From: Roseiarcus sp963835885
GTDB taxonomy: Bacteria > Pseudomonadota > Alphaproteobacteria > Rhizobiales > Beijerinckiaceae
Length of the DNA stretch: 64,000 nt
Reading direction: 5' to 3'
Assembly: GCA_963835885.1 (NCBI GenBank)
Contig: CAWIHF010000039.1
Coordinates: 1 to 64,000 of the forward strand
Positions within the stretch are counted from its first letter, which is position 1; each line of letters starts with the position of its first letter. A model generated the notes under the pieces. The model did not search any database and had not been told where the DNA came from. It saw only the letters and a list, made by a program, of their open reading frames with translations. The position numbers and the translations under genes are program-made. This document shows, one piece after another, positions 37,466 through 47,579 of this stretch.

Positions 37466-38560
37466 TTTGCAAATCGGAAATGGAGCACGTCGCCGTCGGC
37501 CACGACGTAGTCCTTGCCCTCGAGGCGGAACTTGCCCGCTTCGCGAGCCCCGGCCTCGCCGCGATTCGCCACGTAGTCCTCGTAGGCGACGGTCTCGGCG
37601 CGGATGAAGCCTTTCTCGAAATCGGTGTGGATGACGCCGGCTGCCCGCGGCGCCTTGGTCCCTTTCTCCACCGTCCAGGCTCGCGCCTCCTTCGGGCCGA
37701 CAGTGAAAAAGGTGACCAGATGAAGGAGGTCATAGCCCCCCCGGACGACGCGATTGAGGCCGGGCTCGTGGAGACCCACGGCCTCGAGGTAGTCTCTCTG
37801 CTCGGCCTCCGGCAGCACGGCGATTTCGCTCTCGATCTGGGCTGACACGACGACGGCGACCGCTCCTTCCTTCGCGGCCTGCTCCTTGACCTTCGCCGAA
37901 TAGGCGTTTCCCGCGTGGGCCGAGGCCTCTTCGACGTTGCAGACATAGAGCACCGGCTTCGACGACAGAAGGCCGAGCGACTGGAAGAGATCGTGCTCCT
38001 CGCGGCTCACTCCGGCGGCGCGCGCCGGCCGCCCTTCGCTCAGCTCGGCGAGGCTGCGTTCGGCGAGCGTGAAGATCTCCTTCGCTCCCTTGTCGCCTCC
38101 CTTGGCTTTCTTTTCAAGTGCGGCGATGCGCCGTTCGAGACTTCTCGAGGTCGGCGAGCATCAGCTCGGTCTCAATCGTCGCGATGTCCGATAGCGGATC
38201 GATGCGATCCTCGACATGGGTCACGTCGCTGTCTTCGAAGCAACGCACGACATGGGCGATGGCGTCGCATTCGCGAATGTTGGCGAGGAACTGATTGCCG
38301 AGCCCCTCGCCCTTGGAGGCGCCGCGCACGAGGCCCGCGATATCGACGAAGGTGAGGCGCGTCGGGATGATTTCCTTCGATCCCGCGATCTCGGCAAGAA
38401 TAGCCAGCCGAGGATCCGGCACGGCCACTTCTCCGACATTGGGCTCGATCGTGCAGAACGGATAGTTCGCCGCCTGGGCGGCGGCGGTCTGCGTCAGCGC
38501 GTTGAAGAGCGTCGATTTGCCGACATTCGGCAGGCCGACGATGCCGCATTTGAAGCCCAT
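37462..38560 (-). CDS. ychF: Redox-regulated ATPase/GTPase YchF, single-base frameshift
   Basis: The universally conserved Obg-like protein YchF, about 365 residues. The N-terminus from ATG 38560 has MGFKCGIVGLPNVGKSTLFN (P-loop), FVDIAGLVRGASKGEGLGNQ (Walker B and switch) and FLANIRECDAIAHVVRCFED. The C-terminal TGS-like domain has VIHTDFEKGFIRAETVAYED. At about 38147 one extra A turns the expected ESLERRIAALEKK into a wrong frame; deleting it restores the whole protein. Because this gene is almost always intact, the frameshift is good evidence for sequence error. The stop overlaps the start of the MaoC (2) gene. Confidence 0.88.
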
Positions 38561-38780
38561 GGAAGCGAAGCCTGTTCTCATCGGAAGACGGTCGGCCCTA
38601 TGCAAGGGCCGGGAACAAAAGGCAAGCGCCGATCCCGGAGGTCGTGTTCGCTGCGCTCGATCATACTCGCCCCCTTTTGGGACGAGTTCCGCCCGACTGG
38701 CGCCTTGAAATGCCGACAACGTTTGAGGCCGACGGGGGCGAACTCGAGATACGCGGTCGGTGTTGACGTTTGAGTCGAGC

Positions 38781-41012
38781 ATGAACGATCGGCGGAAGGG
38801 CGAGGCCGCAGATCGAGCGCAAGGCGCGCGGATGGGTGAGGAAGGGGCTGTGCCCGACCTGCAAGATTCGTATGCGATAACCGCCGCCGCATCGCTTCAG
38901 GACGTGCGGAGGCTCATTCTGAAGCACGGCGACTCCTTTGGCGTGTTCGACAATTATGGTGACGCCATCTCCAGCCCCGGGAGCGCCGAGGGTCTCTATC
39001 ACCGGGACACACGTCATCTTTCCAATTACGCGGTGACGATCGAGGGGGCGCGGCCCATGTTGCTGAGCTCGACCTTGCGCGACGACAACGCCACGCTCAC
39101 CTGCGACTTGACCAATCCGGACCTGTTCGAAGGTCCAGACCACCTAATCATCGAACACGATCTCATTCATCTGCGAAGGTCTCGGTTTCTTTGGCAGGCA
39201 GGCTGTTTTGAAAGGCTCAGCATTCGCAATTTTGACGATCGGCGACGTCGCATTCGGGTTGGAATATCCTTCGCCGCCGACTTCGCCGACCTGTTCGAGG
39301 TTCGAGGCGCGCACCGGAAGCGGCGAGGCGAGTTTACGGAGCCCAAAATCGACGACACGCACGTGACGCTGAGCTACGTCGGGCTCGACGAGCGTCGGCG
39401 GTCGACCACGCTGCGCTTCGATCCCAGGCCGGCAAAGCTGTCAGCCCATCAGGCTGCCTACGCGCTCGATCTCGATCCTCGGGAATCGCAGTCGATCTTC
39501 ATCGAAATCGATTGCCGGGAGGAGGAGTCGCCGCGACCGCCGCTGCGCGCGTTCTTCATCGGTCTGCGCGACGCGCGGCGAGAGTTGCGCGCCGCCTCGT
39601 CGCGGGCAGCGTCAATCGCAACCTCGAATGACATCTTCAACGAGGCCGCTCGCCGCAGCATCGCCGATCTCTATATGCTGATGACCCAGCTGCGCGAGGG
39701 TCCCTATCCCTATGCCGGCATTCCGTGGTTCAGTGCGGTCTTTGGGCGTGACGCCATTATCACGGCGCTCGAAATGCTCTGGCTTGACCCGAGCATTGCG
39801 CGGGGCGTGCTCAGGCATCTCGCCGCAACTCAGGCCGTTCAGACCGATGACCAGGCCGATGCGGAGCCAGGAAAGATTCTGCACGAAGCGCGTCATGGGG
39901 AAATGGCCAATCTGGGCGAGGTTCCCTTCCGTCGCTATTACGGCAGCGTCGATTCGACCCCGCTCTTCATCATGCTGGCCGGCGAATATCTCGATCGGAC
40001 GGGCGACCTCGAAACGGTAAGGCAGCTCTGGCCGCACATCGAGGCGGCTCTGAACTGGATCGAGCGCTACGGCGACCGGGACGGCGACGGTTTCGTCGAA
40101 TACGAGAGGCGAACCGGCCAGGGGCTGGCCAATCAGGGGTGGAAGGACAGCCACGACGCGATCTTCCATGCCGACGGCCGGTTAGCCGAGGGTCCGATCG
40201 CCCTGGTCGAGGTGCAGGCCTATGTGTACGCAGCTTGGTCGGCGGCCGAGCGGATCGCATCGCGGCTCGGGGATCCAAAGCGTGCGCTCGCGCTCAGGGA
40301 GAAACGGGAAGCGATACGCTCTCGATTCGACGACCGGTTCTTCGACCGGGACCTGGGCACCTACATCCTGGCGCTCGATGGCGACAAAAAGCCATGCCGT
40401 GTCCGAGCCTCAAACGCGGGTCATGCCCTGTTCTCCGGGATCGCCTATCCGGAGCGAGCGGAATCCGTCGTTCGAATTTTGATGGGGAGCTCCTGTTTTT
40501 GTGGGTGGGGAATCCGCACCGTTGCGTCGACCGAAGCGCGCTACAATCCCATGAGCTATCACAACGGCTCGGTCTGGCCGCACGACAACGCCCTGATTGC
40601 CGCGGGATTCGCCCGTTACGGCTTCCGCCGCGAGGCGGCAAAAGTCTTCGGGAGCCTGTTCAGCGCGTCGACGTATGTCGACCTGCGCCGCCTGCCGGAG
40701 CTTTTTTGCGGTTTTCCGCGCCAACAGACGCGGGGGCCAACGTTCTACCCGGTGGCGTGCATGCCCCAGGCCTGGGCGGCGGCTGCGCCCCTCTACCTCA
40801 TCCAGTCCTGCACCGGCCTGGCTTTCGACACCGCCACAGAGCGGGTCACCTTTCGAGAGCCAGTGCTTCCCGGCTTTCTGGACGAGATCGTTCTGAAAGG
40901 CCTGCGAATGGCTGGCGGCAGCGTTGACGTTGCGCTTCGTCGCTCGAACCGTCACGTCATCGTCGACGTCCTCGAGCGCCGGGGATCCGTCGGCGTTCTC
41001 ACGATCAACTGA
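38781..41012 (+). CDS. Amylo-alpha-1,6-glucosidase (glycogen debranching type)
   Basis: A 743-residue protein from ATG 38781. The N-terminal beta-sandwich (GDE_N_bis type) has GDSFGVFDNYGDAISSPGSA and GLYHRDTRHLSNYAVTIEGA. The C-terminal (alpha/alpha)6 catalytic barrel has YPYAGIPWFSAVFGRDAIIT, NQGWKDSHDAIFHADGRLAE and MSYHNGSVWPHDNALIAAGF. The acidic residues in FGRDAI and GWKDS are the likely catalytic and substrate-contact positions. It would cleave alpha-1,6 branches of glycogen-like glucans. It is convergent with the neighbouring GT4, 11 bp away; this pairing is common in Hyphomicrobiales and suggests linked carbohydrate-reserve metabolism. Confidence 0.87.
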   Translation: MNDRRKGEAADRAQGARMGEEGAVPDLQDSYAITAAASLQDVRRLILKHGDSFGVFDNYGDAISSPGSAEGLYHRDTRHLSNYAVTIEGARPMLLSSTLRDDNATLTCDLTNPDLFEGPDHLIIEHDLIHLRRSRFLWQAGCFERLSIRNFDDRRRRIRVGISFAADFADLFEVRGAHRKRRGEFTEPKIDDTHVTLSYVGLDERRRSTTLRFDPRPAKLSAHQAAYALDLDPRESQSIFIEIDCREEESPRPPLRAFFIGLRDARRELRAASSRAASIATSNDIFNEAARRSIADLYMLMTQLREGPYPYAGIPWFSAVFGRDAIITALEMLWLDPSIARGVLRHLAATQAVQTDDQADAEPGKILHEARHGEMANLGEVPFRRYYGSVDSTPLFIMLAGEYLDRTGDLETVRQLWPHIEAALNWIERYGDRDGDGFVEYERRTGQGLANQGWKDSHDAIFHADGRLAEGPIALVEVQAYVYAAWSAAERIASRLGDPKRALALREKREAIRSRFDDRFFDRDLGTYILALDGDKKPCRVRASNAGHALFSGIAYPERAESVVRILMGSSCFCGWGIRTVASTEARYNPMSYHNGSVWPHDNALIAAGFARYGFRREAAKVFGSLFSASTYVDLRRLPELFCGFPRQQTRGPTFYPVACMPQAWAAAAPLYLIQSCTGLAFDTATERVTFREPVLPGFLDEIVLKGLRMAGGSVDVALRRSNRHVIVDVLERRGSVGVLTIN

Positions 41013-41023
41013 TAGCGGGGGGT

Positions 41024-42214
41024 TCAGTCCTTCAGTGCGGCCGCGCGCGGACGCTCCGGCAAGCGAGCCAACGCCGGCGCCGAGATCGGCAGCCGGCGCG
41101 GGACTTCGCCGAAGATGCTGACCGTGGGAGCGACCGGCGCTCGCCAGCCCCTCGTCAGGCGGCCGCGCGTGGCGGCCGCGAGCCACACGCCCGGCAGGCA
41201 GCGATAGATGCTGACGTAATCACGGGCGACGCGGCCGATGGTGAAGCGGCGCTCGAAGCATGCCCGCGCTTTCGCCCGATCGAAGGTTGCGACGCGCTGC
41301 ACAGCGGGGACGGCCTCGGCGACGTCGCGAACCAGATAACCCGAGACTCCGTCGTCGATAACTTCGGGCGCGGATCCAGCGGGGAAGGCGACGACCGGCG
41401 TGCCGCAGGCCATGGCTTCGATCATGACGATGCCGAACGGCTCCGGCCAGTCGATCGGGAACAGCAGCGCCGTTGCGTCTCCAAGGAACTTAGCCTTTTC
41501 GTGCTCGTTGATTTCGCCGACGAATTCCACATTTGGATGGGCGTCGACCAATGGCTTGATCGCGTCCTCCCAGTAGGCCTGATCGACCCGATCGATCTTG
41601 GCCGCGATCTTCAGCCTCGCTCCCGCTCGCGTGGCGATTTCGATGGCTCGGTCCGGACCCTTTTCAGGCGAAATGCGGCCGAGGAAGGCGAGATAGTCGC
41701 CCTTCGGCGAAGGATTGAACGGAAGCAAATCCGCGGGCAATCCGTGATAAACCTTGCCGACCCAATTCACCGGCGGCATCGGCTCGCGCTGATGGTCGGA
41801 GATCGAGACGAGCGGCACGTGTGAGAAGGCGGAGTAGACATCTTTGAGTTCCGGAAGGTCCAGTCGGCCGTGCAGGGTGGTGACGGTCTTGTCGGCGAAG
41901 TCGCGGATCAAGGGATAGTGCAAGACGTCGACATGGAAGTGGAGAACGTCGAAGTCATCGGCCAGGGCGCGGACGCGATCGAGCATGACGACATGGGGCG
42001 CGATCGGATCTCTGATGTGCGGGTCCAGCCGCAATGCGGTCTCGCAGCATGGAACGAGGCGGGCGGAGGTGCGGGAGTTGCCGCTCGCAAACAGCGTGAC
42101 GTCGTGACCCTGCCGTACCAGTTCCTCGGTCAGATAGGAGACGATGCGCTCCGTTCCGCCGTATAAGCGGGGCGGGCAACTCTCGAACAGGGGACCGATC
42201 TGCGCGATTTTCAC
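41024..42214 (-). CDS. GT4 glycosyltransferase
   Basis: A 396-residue GT-B enzyme starting MKIAQIGPLFESCPPRLYGG, the usual start of this GT4 subgroup (PPxxYGGTERI). The acceptor domain has DVLHFHVDVLHYP. The donor domain has YLAFLGRISPEKGPDRAIEI and WPEPFGIVMIEAMACGTPVV with the PEPFGxxxIEAMA motif. It resembles sugar transferases that lie next to glucosidases and may act in glucan or trehalose-type metabolism; the product is not predictable. The last 50 residues are Arg/Pro/Ala-rich and look disordered. Confidence 0.85.
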   Translation of the reverse strand: MKIAQIGPLFESCPPRLYGGTERIVSYLTEELVRQGHDVTLFASGNSRTSARLVPCCETALRLDPHIRDPIAPHVVMLDRVRALADDFDVLHFHVDVLHYPLIRDFADKTVTTLHGRLDLPELKDVYSAFSHVPLVSISDHQREPMPPVNWVGKVYHGLPADLLPFNPSPKGDYLAFLGRISPEKGPDRAIEIATRAGARLKIAAKIDRVDQAYWEDAIKPLVDAHPNVEFVGEINEHEKAKFLGDATALLFPIDWPEPFGIVMIEAMACGTPVVAFPAGSAPEVIDDGVSGYLVRDVAEAVPAVQRVATFDRAKARACFERRFTIGRVARDYVSIYRCLPGVWLAAATRGRLTRGWRAPVAPTVSIFGEVPRRLPISAPALARLPERPRAAALKD

Positions 42215-42543
42215 TGAAGCGTCTCCGGCTGTTGCAGGCTCGCTCCGGAAACTCGGCAGCCCGCAAGTCGTTCCTCAGCAGGCGTTGAAACAGTAGAGCA
42301 CAGAGTCGTGAGCTGCCGGTCAAGTGCACAAGCGCATTGGCGTGGTGAAAACAAAAAGAAGTTTTGACCCCTACACATGCGGTCGCCCGCCAGCGGGTCG
42401 TAATACGCTTGGCGACCAACCCGATGGCCGGGAGGCGTTCGGCTAAATTCCCGTTGCAAAATATTGGCCCTGCTCTCTACGGTGCAAGGAGAAGCGCTCT
42501 CCGGTGAGCGCCGGAATGGCAACGACAGGAGAGGAGCGCGCCC
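42215..42543. other. Divergent promoter region
   Basis: About 330 bp with no gene, between the divergent GT4 and acyl-CoA dehydrogenase genes; it is AT-richer around 42340-42460. An AGGAGAGGAG tract at 42528-42537 is the ribosome-binding site of the dehydrogenase. No operator was recognised. Confidence 0.5.
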
Positions 42544-43707
42544 GTGCCCGTCTTGAACATCGATCGGCCCGACTTCCTCCGGGAGGAAGAACTCGTCATT
42601 TTCGAGCGCTCAGTCGGGAAGTTCCTCGACGACCACGCGCCGCCCGAACGCGCGGCCAAGTGGCGCAAGGACGGCGTCGTCGAGCGCAGCATGTGGAAGG
42701 AGGCGGCAGAGGCGGGGCTCCTGTGCCTCTCGGTTCCTACCGAGTACGGCGGCGGAGGCGGCGACTACCGTCACGAGGTCGTGCTCAGCGAACAATTGGC
42801 CAAGCGCGGATTGGGCGGATTCGCCGCGTCGCTGCACAATGCGATCGTCGCGCCCTACATCCTCAATTACGGCACGGAGGAGCAAAAGAAGACCTGGCTG
42901 CCGCGCATGGCGAGCGGCGAGCTCGTCGGCGCCATTGCGATGTCCGAGCCGTGCGCCGGCTCCGACCTGCAGGGCATCAGGACGACAGCGCGCAGGGATG
43001 GCAACGGCTATGTCGTCTCGGGTCAGAAGACGTTCATCAGCAATGGCCAGACCGCCGATCTCATCATCGTCGTCGCCAAGACCGATCCCGCGCTCGGCGC
43101 CAGGGGGATGTCGCTCGTCGTCGTCGAGACGAAACACGCGGAAGGGTTCCAGCGCGGGCGCAACCTCGACAAGCTCGGCCTCGACGCACAGGACACGTCG
43201 GAACTCTTCTTCGACGACGTCCGCGTTCCCTCTGCGAATCTTCTCGGCCGGGAGGAAGGCGCTGGTTTCGTCCAGCTCATGCAGCAGCTGCCGCAAGAGC
43301 GGCTCAACATCGCCGTGGGCGGCGCCGCGGTCATCGAGCGAGCTCTCGAATTGACGATTGCCTATGTGAAGGAACGGCAGGCGTTCGGCCGCCGCCTGAT
43401 CGACTTCCAAAACACGCAGTTCAAGCTCTCCGAGTGCAAGACCGAGGCGACCGTGGCGCGGGTTTTCGTCGATCGCCTGGTTGGCCTTCACCTCGAGGGC
43501 AAGCTCGACGCAGCGACGGCGTCGATGGCGAAGTACTGGGTCAGCGACCTCGAGAACAAGATTGTCGATGAGTGCCTGCAGCTTTTCGGCGGTTACGGCT
43601 ATATGAGCGACTATCCGATATCGCAGATGTTTCGTGACAGTCGTGTGCAGCGCATCTACGGCGGCGCCAACGAGATCATGAAAGTGCTGATCGCGCGGAC
43701 CCTCTGA
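42544..43707 (+). CDS. Acyl-CoA dehydrogenase
   Basis: A 387-residue FAD-dependent acyl-CoA dehydrogenase from GTG 42544, with a strong ribosome-binding site. It has AMSEPCAGSDLQGIRTTARR (FAD and substrate contacts), GQKTFISNGQTADLIIVVAK and LQLFGGYGYMSDYPISQMFR. The C-terminal RDSRVQRIYGGANEIMKVLI carries the IYGGxxEI motif in which other family members place the catalytic Glu or neighbouring contacts. It introduces the alpha-beta double bond of an acyl-CoA, probably long or branched chain. It is monocistronic, with 240 bp to the next gene. Confidence 0.92.
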   Translation: MPVLNIDRPDFLREEELVIFERSVGKFLDDHAPPERAAKWRKDGVVERSMWKEAAEAGLLCLSVPTEYGGGGGDYRHEVVLSEQLAKRGLGGFAASLHNAIVAPYILNYGTEEQKKTWLPRMASGELVGAIAMSEPCAGSDLQGIRTTARRDGNGYVVSGQKTFISNGQTADLIIVVAKTDPALGARGMSLVVVETKHAEGFQRGRNLDKLGLDAQDTSELFFDDVRVPSANLLGREEGAGFVQLMQQLPQERLNIAVGGAAVIERALELTIAYVKERQAFGRRLIDFQNTQFKLSECKTEATVARVFVDRLVGLHLEGKLDAATASMAKYWVSDLENKIVDECLQLFGGYGYMSDYPISQMFRDSRVQRIYGGANEIMKVLIARTL

Positions 43708-43950
43708 GGCCGGCGATATATTCGACAATGACGAGTGAAACCCGCTTCCCCGATGATGGCGAGGGATCGGTTCTTGGACCAGGCGCGGCTAAACCTCTCT
43801 TGCTCGCAGTCCGAGTATGGTAGATCGTCTGTTTTCCGACGTCGCCGCAGCTTCGGGTGAGGGCTTGGTGGAGGCGAGGCGAAAGAGCGGACTGGAAGTC
43901 GATTCCACTTCGATGCGGGAGGCGAGAGATGGGGTTGGAACTCGAAACAG

Positions 43951-44382
43951 TTGCTCGGAATGTCGCAGGCGGATCTCGATGCGCTTTTCAGCGCGCACGA
44001 TGCGGGTCCTATCCCGGACGGCGAGGCTGAAGGGACGGCGATCATCGCCCCGGGCACCCCGTTCAGCGATGCGATCGCCGCGTGCATCAACATCTTCGCC
44101 TGGAAAGGCAAGATTTTCGACGCCAAGGCCGGCTTCCTGCGCAACGAGATCTTGCCCCTCGGCCTCAAGGCGATCGTCGCACGCGTCTACAAGGGGCCAA
44201 GCTGGCTCGATGGAAAAGAGTGCATCGTGCTCGACTATTCCGAGACATCGCTCATCGCCTCGCATGTCCGCGACGAAATCCGGCAGGTCGACGGGGGTTT
44301 CTATCTCGGCAAAGTCTATTGGGATTCGAAACGCCTGATCGACTTTTCGCTCGATTTTCGAAAGACGGGGGCTTCCGTATGA
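43951..44382 (+). CDS. Conserved protein, first gene of the DyP cassette
   Basis: About 143 residues, reading from TTG 43951 with a possible ATG at 43960; the frame stays open upstream (RWGWNSKQ), so the true start may lie earlier or behind a frameshift. Distinct segments are AEGTAIIAPGTPFSDAIAAC, AGFLRNEILPLGLKAIVARV and WLDGKECIVLDYSETSLIAS, ending VYWDSKRLIDFSLDF. There is no signal peptide or clear membrane helix. I do not recognise a named family with known function. It lies 43 bp upstream of the membrane protein and is followed by the DyP peroxidase on the same strand, so it probably shares their role. Confidence 0.6.
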   Translation: MLGMSQADLDALFSAHDAGPIPDGEAEGTAIIAPGTPFSDAIAACINIFAWKGKIFDAKAGFLRNEILPLGLKAIVARVYKGPSWLDGKECIVLDYSETSLIASHVRDEIRQVDGGFYLGKVYWDSKRLIDFSLDFRKTGASV

Positions 44383-44425
44383 CCCGTCTTTTTCGCGGCC
44401 CCTAACCCGGCTCAGGTGGCCCGCG

Positions 44426-45727
44426 GTGATTCCCCAGGACAATTTCATCATCGTCGCCGAGGTTCATCAGGACCGCATCGCTTCCCTGCGCGCGACGCTG
44501 ACGACAATGACTTTGCCCGGCTTTGCCGGCGCTGCCGATCCGGCCAATGCGCTCGTTCCGTTCGGCGCCTTCGATACGATCCACTTTGCGCGCTTGGTCG
44601 TCCTCGAAGACAACACCCTTGGCGACCGCGCGCCCTATCCCCAGCTCCGCGGCGCCGAGCCGACCTATCTCTGCCTGATGGTCGATTGCGACGGGGACGC
44701 GACCAGGCTGCTCGCGCGAATGGCCAATGATTGCTCGGGGCTGCGGCAGGTGTTCGCTTTCTGCGCGGATTTCGACCCAGGCGCCGACCTCGAGCGCTGG
44801 ATGTCCGATCATCGCGTTCCGGCCTCGGCGTCCTATGTCAACTGGCTCGGGCGGAGCGTCGTCCAGGCGCGCGAGGAGGCGCGGCTGCGCGAACTCCTTC
44901 GCGAGACCCTGCCGCGCATATCCGCGCGCGAGCCGCAACGGATACTCGAGGAGCTACGCAACGCGGTTCGTCCGAAAGCGCCTCTGACGCCAATCCCGCC
45001 GACGCCCCTCGAATGGCGCATTCGCAATATCGTGCATCTCCTGGCGCCGATCGTCATTGCGGCCCTCTGTCTGATCATCTTCCCGCTCGTGACCATCCCG
45101 CTTGTCGTCATCGCGCTTATCGCGTTCCTGCTCGAGTTGCGCCGACGCGAACTCGGCGATCCGATCGTGGTGGAGGCTTACGACGCTGCGTGGGTCGCGA
45201 AACTGCGCCTCTTCGAGGATCACGACGTCACCAATCAGTACACCGCGATGGGCTCGATCAAGCCCGGCTGGTTTCGCCTCGCACTCGAACTCGTCGTCCT
45301 CTACGCCGTCAATTGGACTGCGCGGCATATTTTCACCCGTGGCGGGCTCGGGCGCATCGGGACCATTCATTTCGCCCATTGGGTGTTTCTCGATCAGCGC
45401 CGGCGCGGCTTCTTCTGCAGCAACTACGACGGCGGCCACGAGCCCTACATGGACGATTTCATCAACAAGGCCGGGTTCGGGCTTAACCTTTCGTTCTCCA
45501 GCTACATCGCCTATCCGCAGACCGACTGGCTCATTGCCAAGGGCGCCTGGCGCGAGCAGGACTTCAAGCGGTTCCAGCGCCGACACCAGATTCCGACGGA
45601 CGTCTGGTACAAGGCCTATCCCGGCCTCACGGCGCGCGACCTCGCCCGCAATACCCGCATCCGCAACGGATTCGAGAAGACATCGATGAGCGACGACGAG
45701 ATTTGCCGCTGGCTCGTGGAAATCTGA
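44426..45727 (+). CDS. Conserved membrane-associated protein, second gene of the DyP cassette
   Basis: 433 residues from GTG 44426 (IPQDNFIIVAEVHQDRIASL). A soluble N-terminal part of about 190 residues has TIHFARLVVLED. One or two membrane helices lie at about 205-235 (IVHLLAPIVIAALCLIIFPL then VTIPLVVIALIAFLLEL). The C-terminal part contains GTIHFAHWVFLDQRRRGFFC and SNYDGGHEPYMDDFINKAGF. The repeated IHFAR / IHFAHW pattern in the two halves suggests an internal duplication or a domain binding the same ligand. No characterised family is recognised. It begins 43 bp after the first gene and ends 12 bp before the peroxidase, so an operon is very likely. Confidence 0.65.
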   Translation: MIPQDNFIIVAEVHQDRIASLRATLTTMTLPGFAGAADPANALVPFGAFDTIHFARLVVLEDNTLGDRAPYPQLRGAEPTYLCLMVDCDGDATRLLARMANDCSGLRQVFAFCADFDPGADLERWMSDHRVPASASYVNWLGRSVVQAREEARLRELLRETLPRISAREPQRILEELRNAVRPKAPLTPIPPTPLEWRIRNIVHLLAPIVIAALCLIIFPLVTIPLVVIALIAFLLELRRRELGDPIVVEAYDAAWVAKLRLFEDHDVTNQYTAMGSIKPGWFRLALELVVLYAVNWTARHIFTRGGLGRIGTIHFAHWVFLDQRRRGFFCSNYDGGHEPYMDDFINKAGFGLNLSFSSYIAYPQTDWLIAKGAWREQDFKRFQRRHQIPTDVWYKAYPGLTARDLARNTRIRNGFEKTSMSDDEICRWLVEI

Positions 45728-45739
45728 CGAGGCCGCCGC

Positions 45740-47336
45740 ATGACCCGCCTCGACATCGACCGTGCCGACATTCAGGCCATCGCGCGAACCGGGTTCGCTC
45801 CGCTGTCGGGCGCGACCTATTTGCTGTTTCGCGTGATCGACGCGTCGTCGGCGAGGCGCTGGCTCGGCGGTCTGACGCCCACGTCGGTCGCTGACCTGGG
45901 ACCTGAGGGAATGCGAACCCGCGTCGCGGAGGCGACCCAGGTGGCGATCACCGCTGCGGGGCTCAGAGCGCTCGGCCTCGAAGAGGCGATCGTCCAGCGT
46001 TTCGGGCCTGAATTCGTGGAAGGGATGGCCGGCAACCAAAACCGCTCGCAAAGACTCGGTGACGTCGGCGCCAATGCTCCGGGCAACTGGTCGTGGGGCG
46101 CGGGCGAACGCGAGCCGCATGTCCTGCTGATGCTCTTTTCCGGCCCGCAACGCATCGCCTCGTTTCAGGCCGAGGCGCAAGAGGCGGCGGAGCGCAGCGG
46201 CCTTGCGCTTGTCGATGCGCTGCCAACGTCGGACATGGGCGGGGTCGAGCCCTTCGGTTTCGCTGACGGCGTTTCGCAGCCGAGTTTTGATTGGGACCGC
46301 GCCCGCACGCCCGGCGCGAAGGCAGACCGCGCCTATACGAATTCTTCTGGCGCTCGGCGAAATTCTGCTCGGCTACTACAACGAGTACGGATATCCGGCC
46401 GAGTTGCCGAAGGTCGCGGACAGCGGGCGCAACGCCGATTTTCTGCGTCCCGCGGCCGACGCCACGGCCGTTCATGATCTTGGAAGGAACGGTTCGTATC
46501 TGGTCTTTCGTCAGCTCGCGCAGGACGTGCCGGGCTTTTGGCGCTGGGTGGCGAAAGAGGCGGCGCAAGCCGGCTTGGACACGCAGTCGCTGGCGGAATT
46601 GATGGTCGGGCGTCGCATGGGCGGCGCTCCGCTTCCCGACTTCGAAACCGGCTTGTCCCTGCCGGGCGTCGATCCGCGCGACCGCGCGCTCAACGGCTTT
46701 TTGTTCGACAGCGATCCGGACGGGCTTTCGTGTCCGATTGGCGCTCATATCAGGCGGGTCAATCCTCGCAGCGGCGACGCGCCCGCCGCCGTCGAAGGCC
46801 CGATCGGCAATCTGCTCGCAACGCTCGGCCTGACAACACGGAGGCTCAACAAGCCGACGTCGTCGACCCTGCCCTGGGAGAAGAACACGACGGTTTGGCC
46901 GTATCTGCGCCACGAGGACGACGCGATCGCCTCGTCCCGTTTTCACCGCATCCTGCGCCGCGGCCGCGAATACGGCAGGAAGATCGACCTTGCGGCCGCG
47001 CTCGATCCCTCGACACCCGATCCGGGCGCAGGCTTGCAGTTCATCTGCCTCAACGCCAACATCGCGCGTCAGTTCGAGTTCGTGCAGGGCGCCTGGATTG
47101 CGAACGCGAAGTTCGCGACTTTGACCGGAGAGCAGGACCCGCTGCTCGGCAACCGTGAGCCGTTCCCGGTTCCGCCGATCAGCGAAACGCCGCAGCGCAC
47201 CGACAGCTTCACTCGTCCCGGAGCCGAGCCCAGCGTTCGGCGAGCGACGGGCATGCCGCAGTTCGTCACCATGCGCGGCGGAGCGTATTTCTTCCTGCCC
47301 GGGCTGGCGGCGCTGAAGTGGATCGCCAGCGCCTAA
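45740..47336 (+). CDS. DyP-type haem peroxidase, one frameshift
   Basis: A dye-decolorising-type peroxidase of about 530 residues, from ATG 45740. The family signature GFADG is at residues 173-177 (VEPFGFADGVSQPSF); its Asp is the distal catalytic residue. The C-terminal half has LNGFLFDSDPDGLSCPIGAH and HIRRVNPRSGDAPA, where a His would be the proximal haem ligand, then FICLNANIARQFEFVQGAWI. A single-base shift near 46342 separates the halves (continuing LLALGEILLGYYNEYGYPAE). It has no Tat or Sec signal, so it is probably cytoplasmic. It belongs to the long DyP group rather than the short 300-residue EfeB group. It ends the three-gene cassette. Confidence 0.82.
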
Positions 47337-47579
47337 CGGGAAGGCCTCGCATTGAGCCCGGGCGCGGCCCAGCCCGCTTGATTGTGGGGCTCACGTGATG
47401 ACGACCCAAGCCGCTTATCGCCAGTCGGCTCCTAAATGACTATGTACACACGTGATATACCTTGCGTCACGATCAGGATTGTCGCCCGCGCGGGTCGCCG
47501 GGAAAGAACCAAATGGCGCCGCAAACGATTGGAATTGCGAGAAACGCGTCCCAAAATGCGCCTCCGACCGCGAGGCGGT

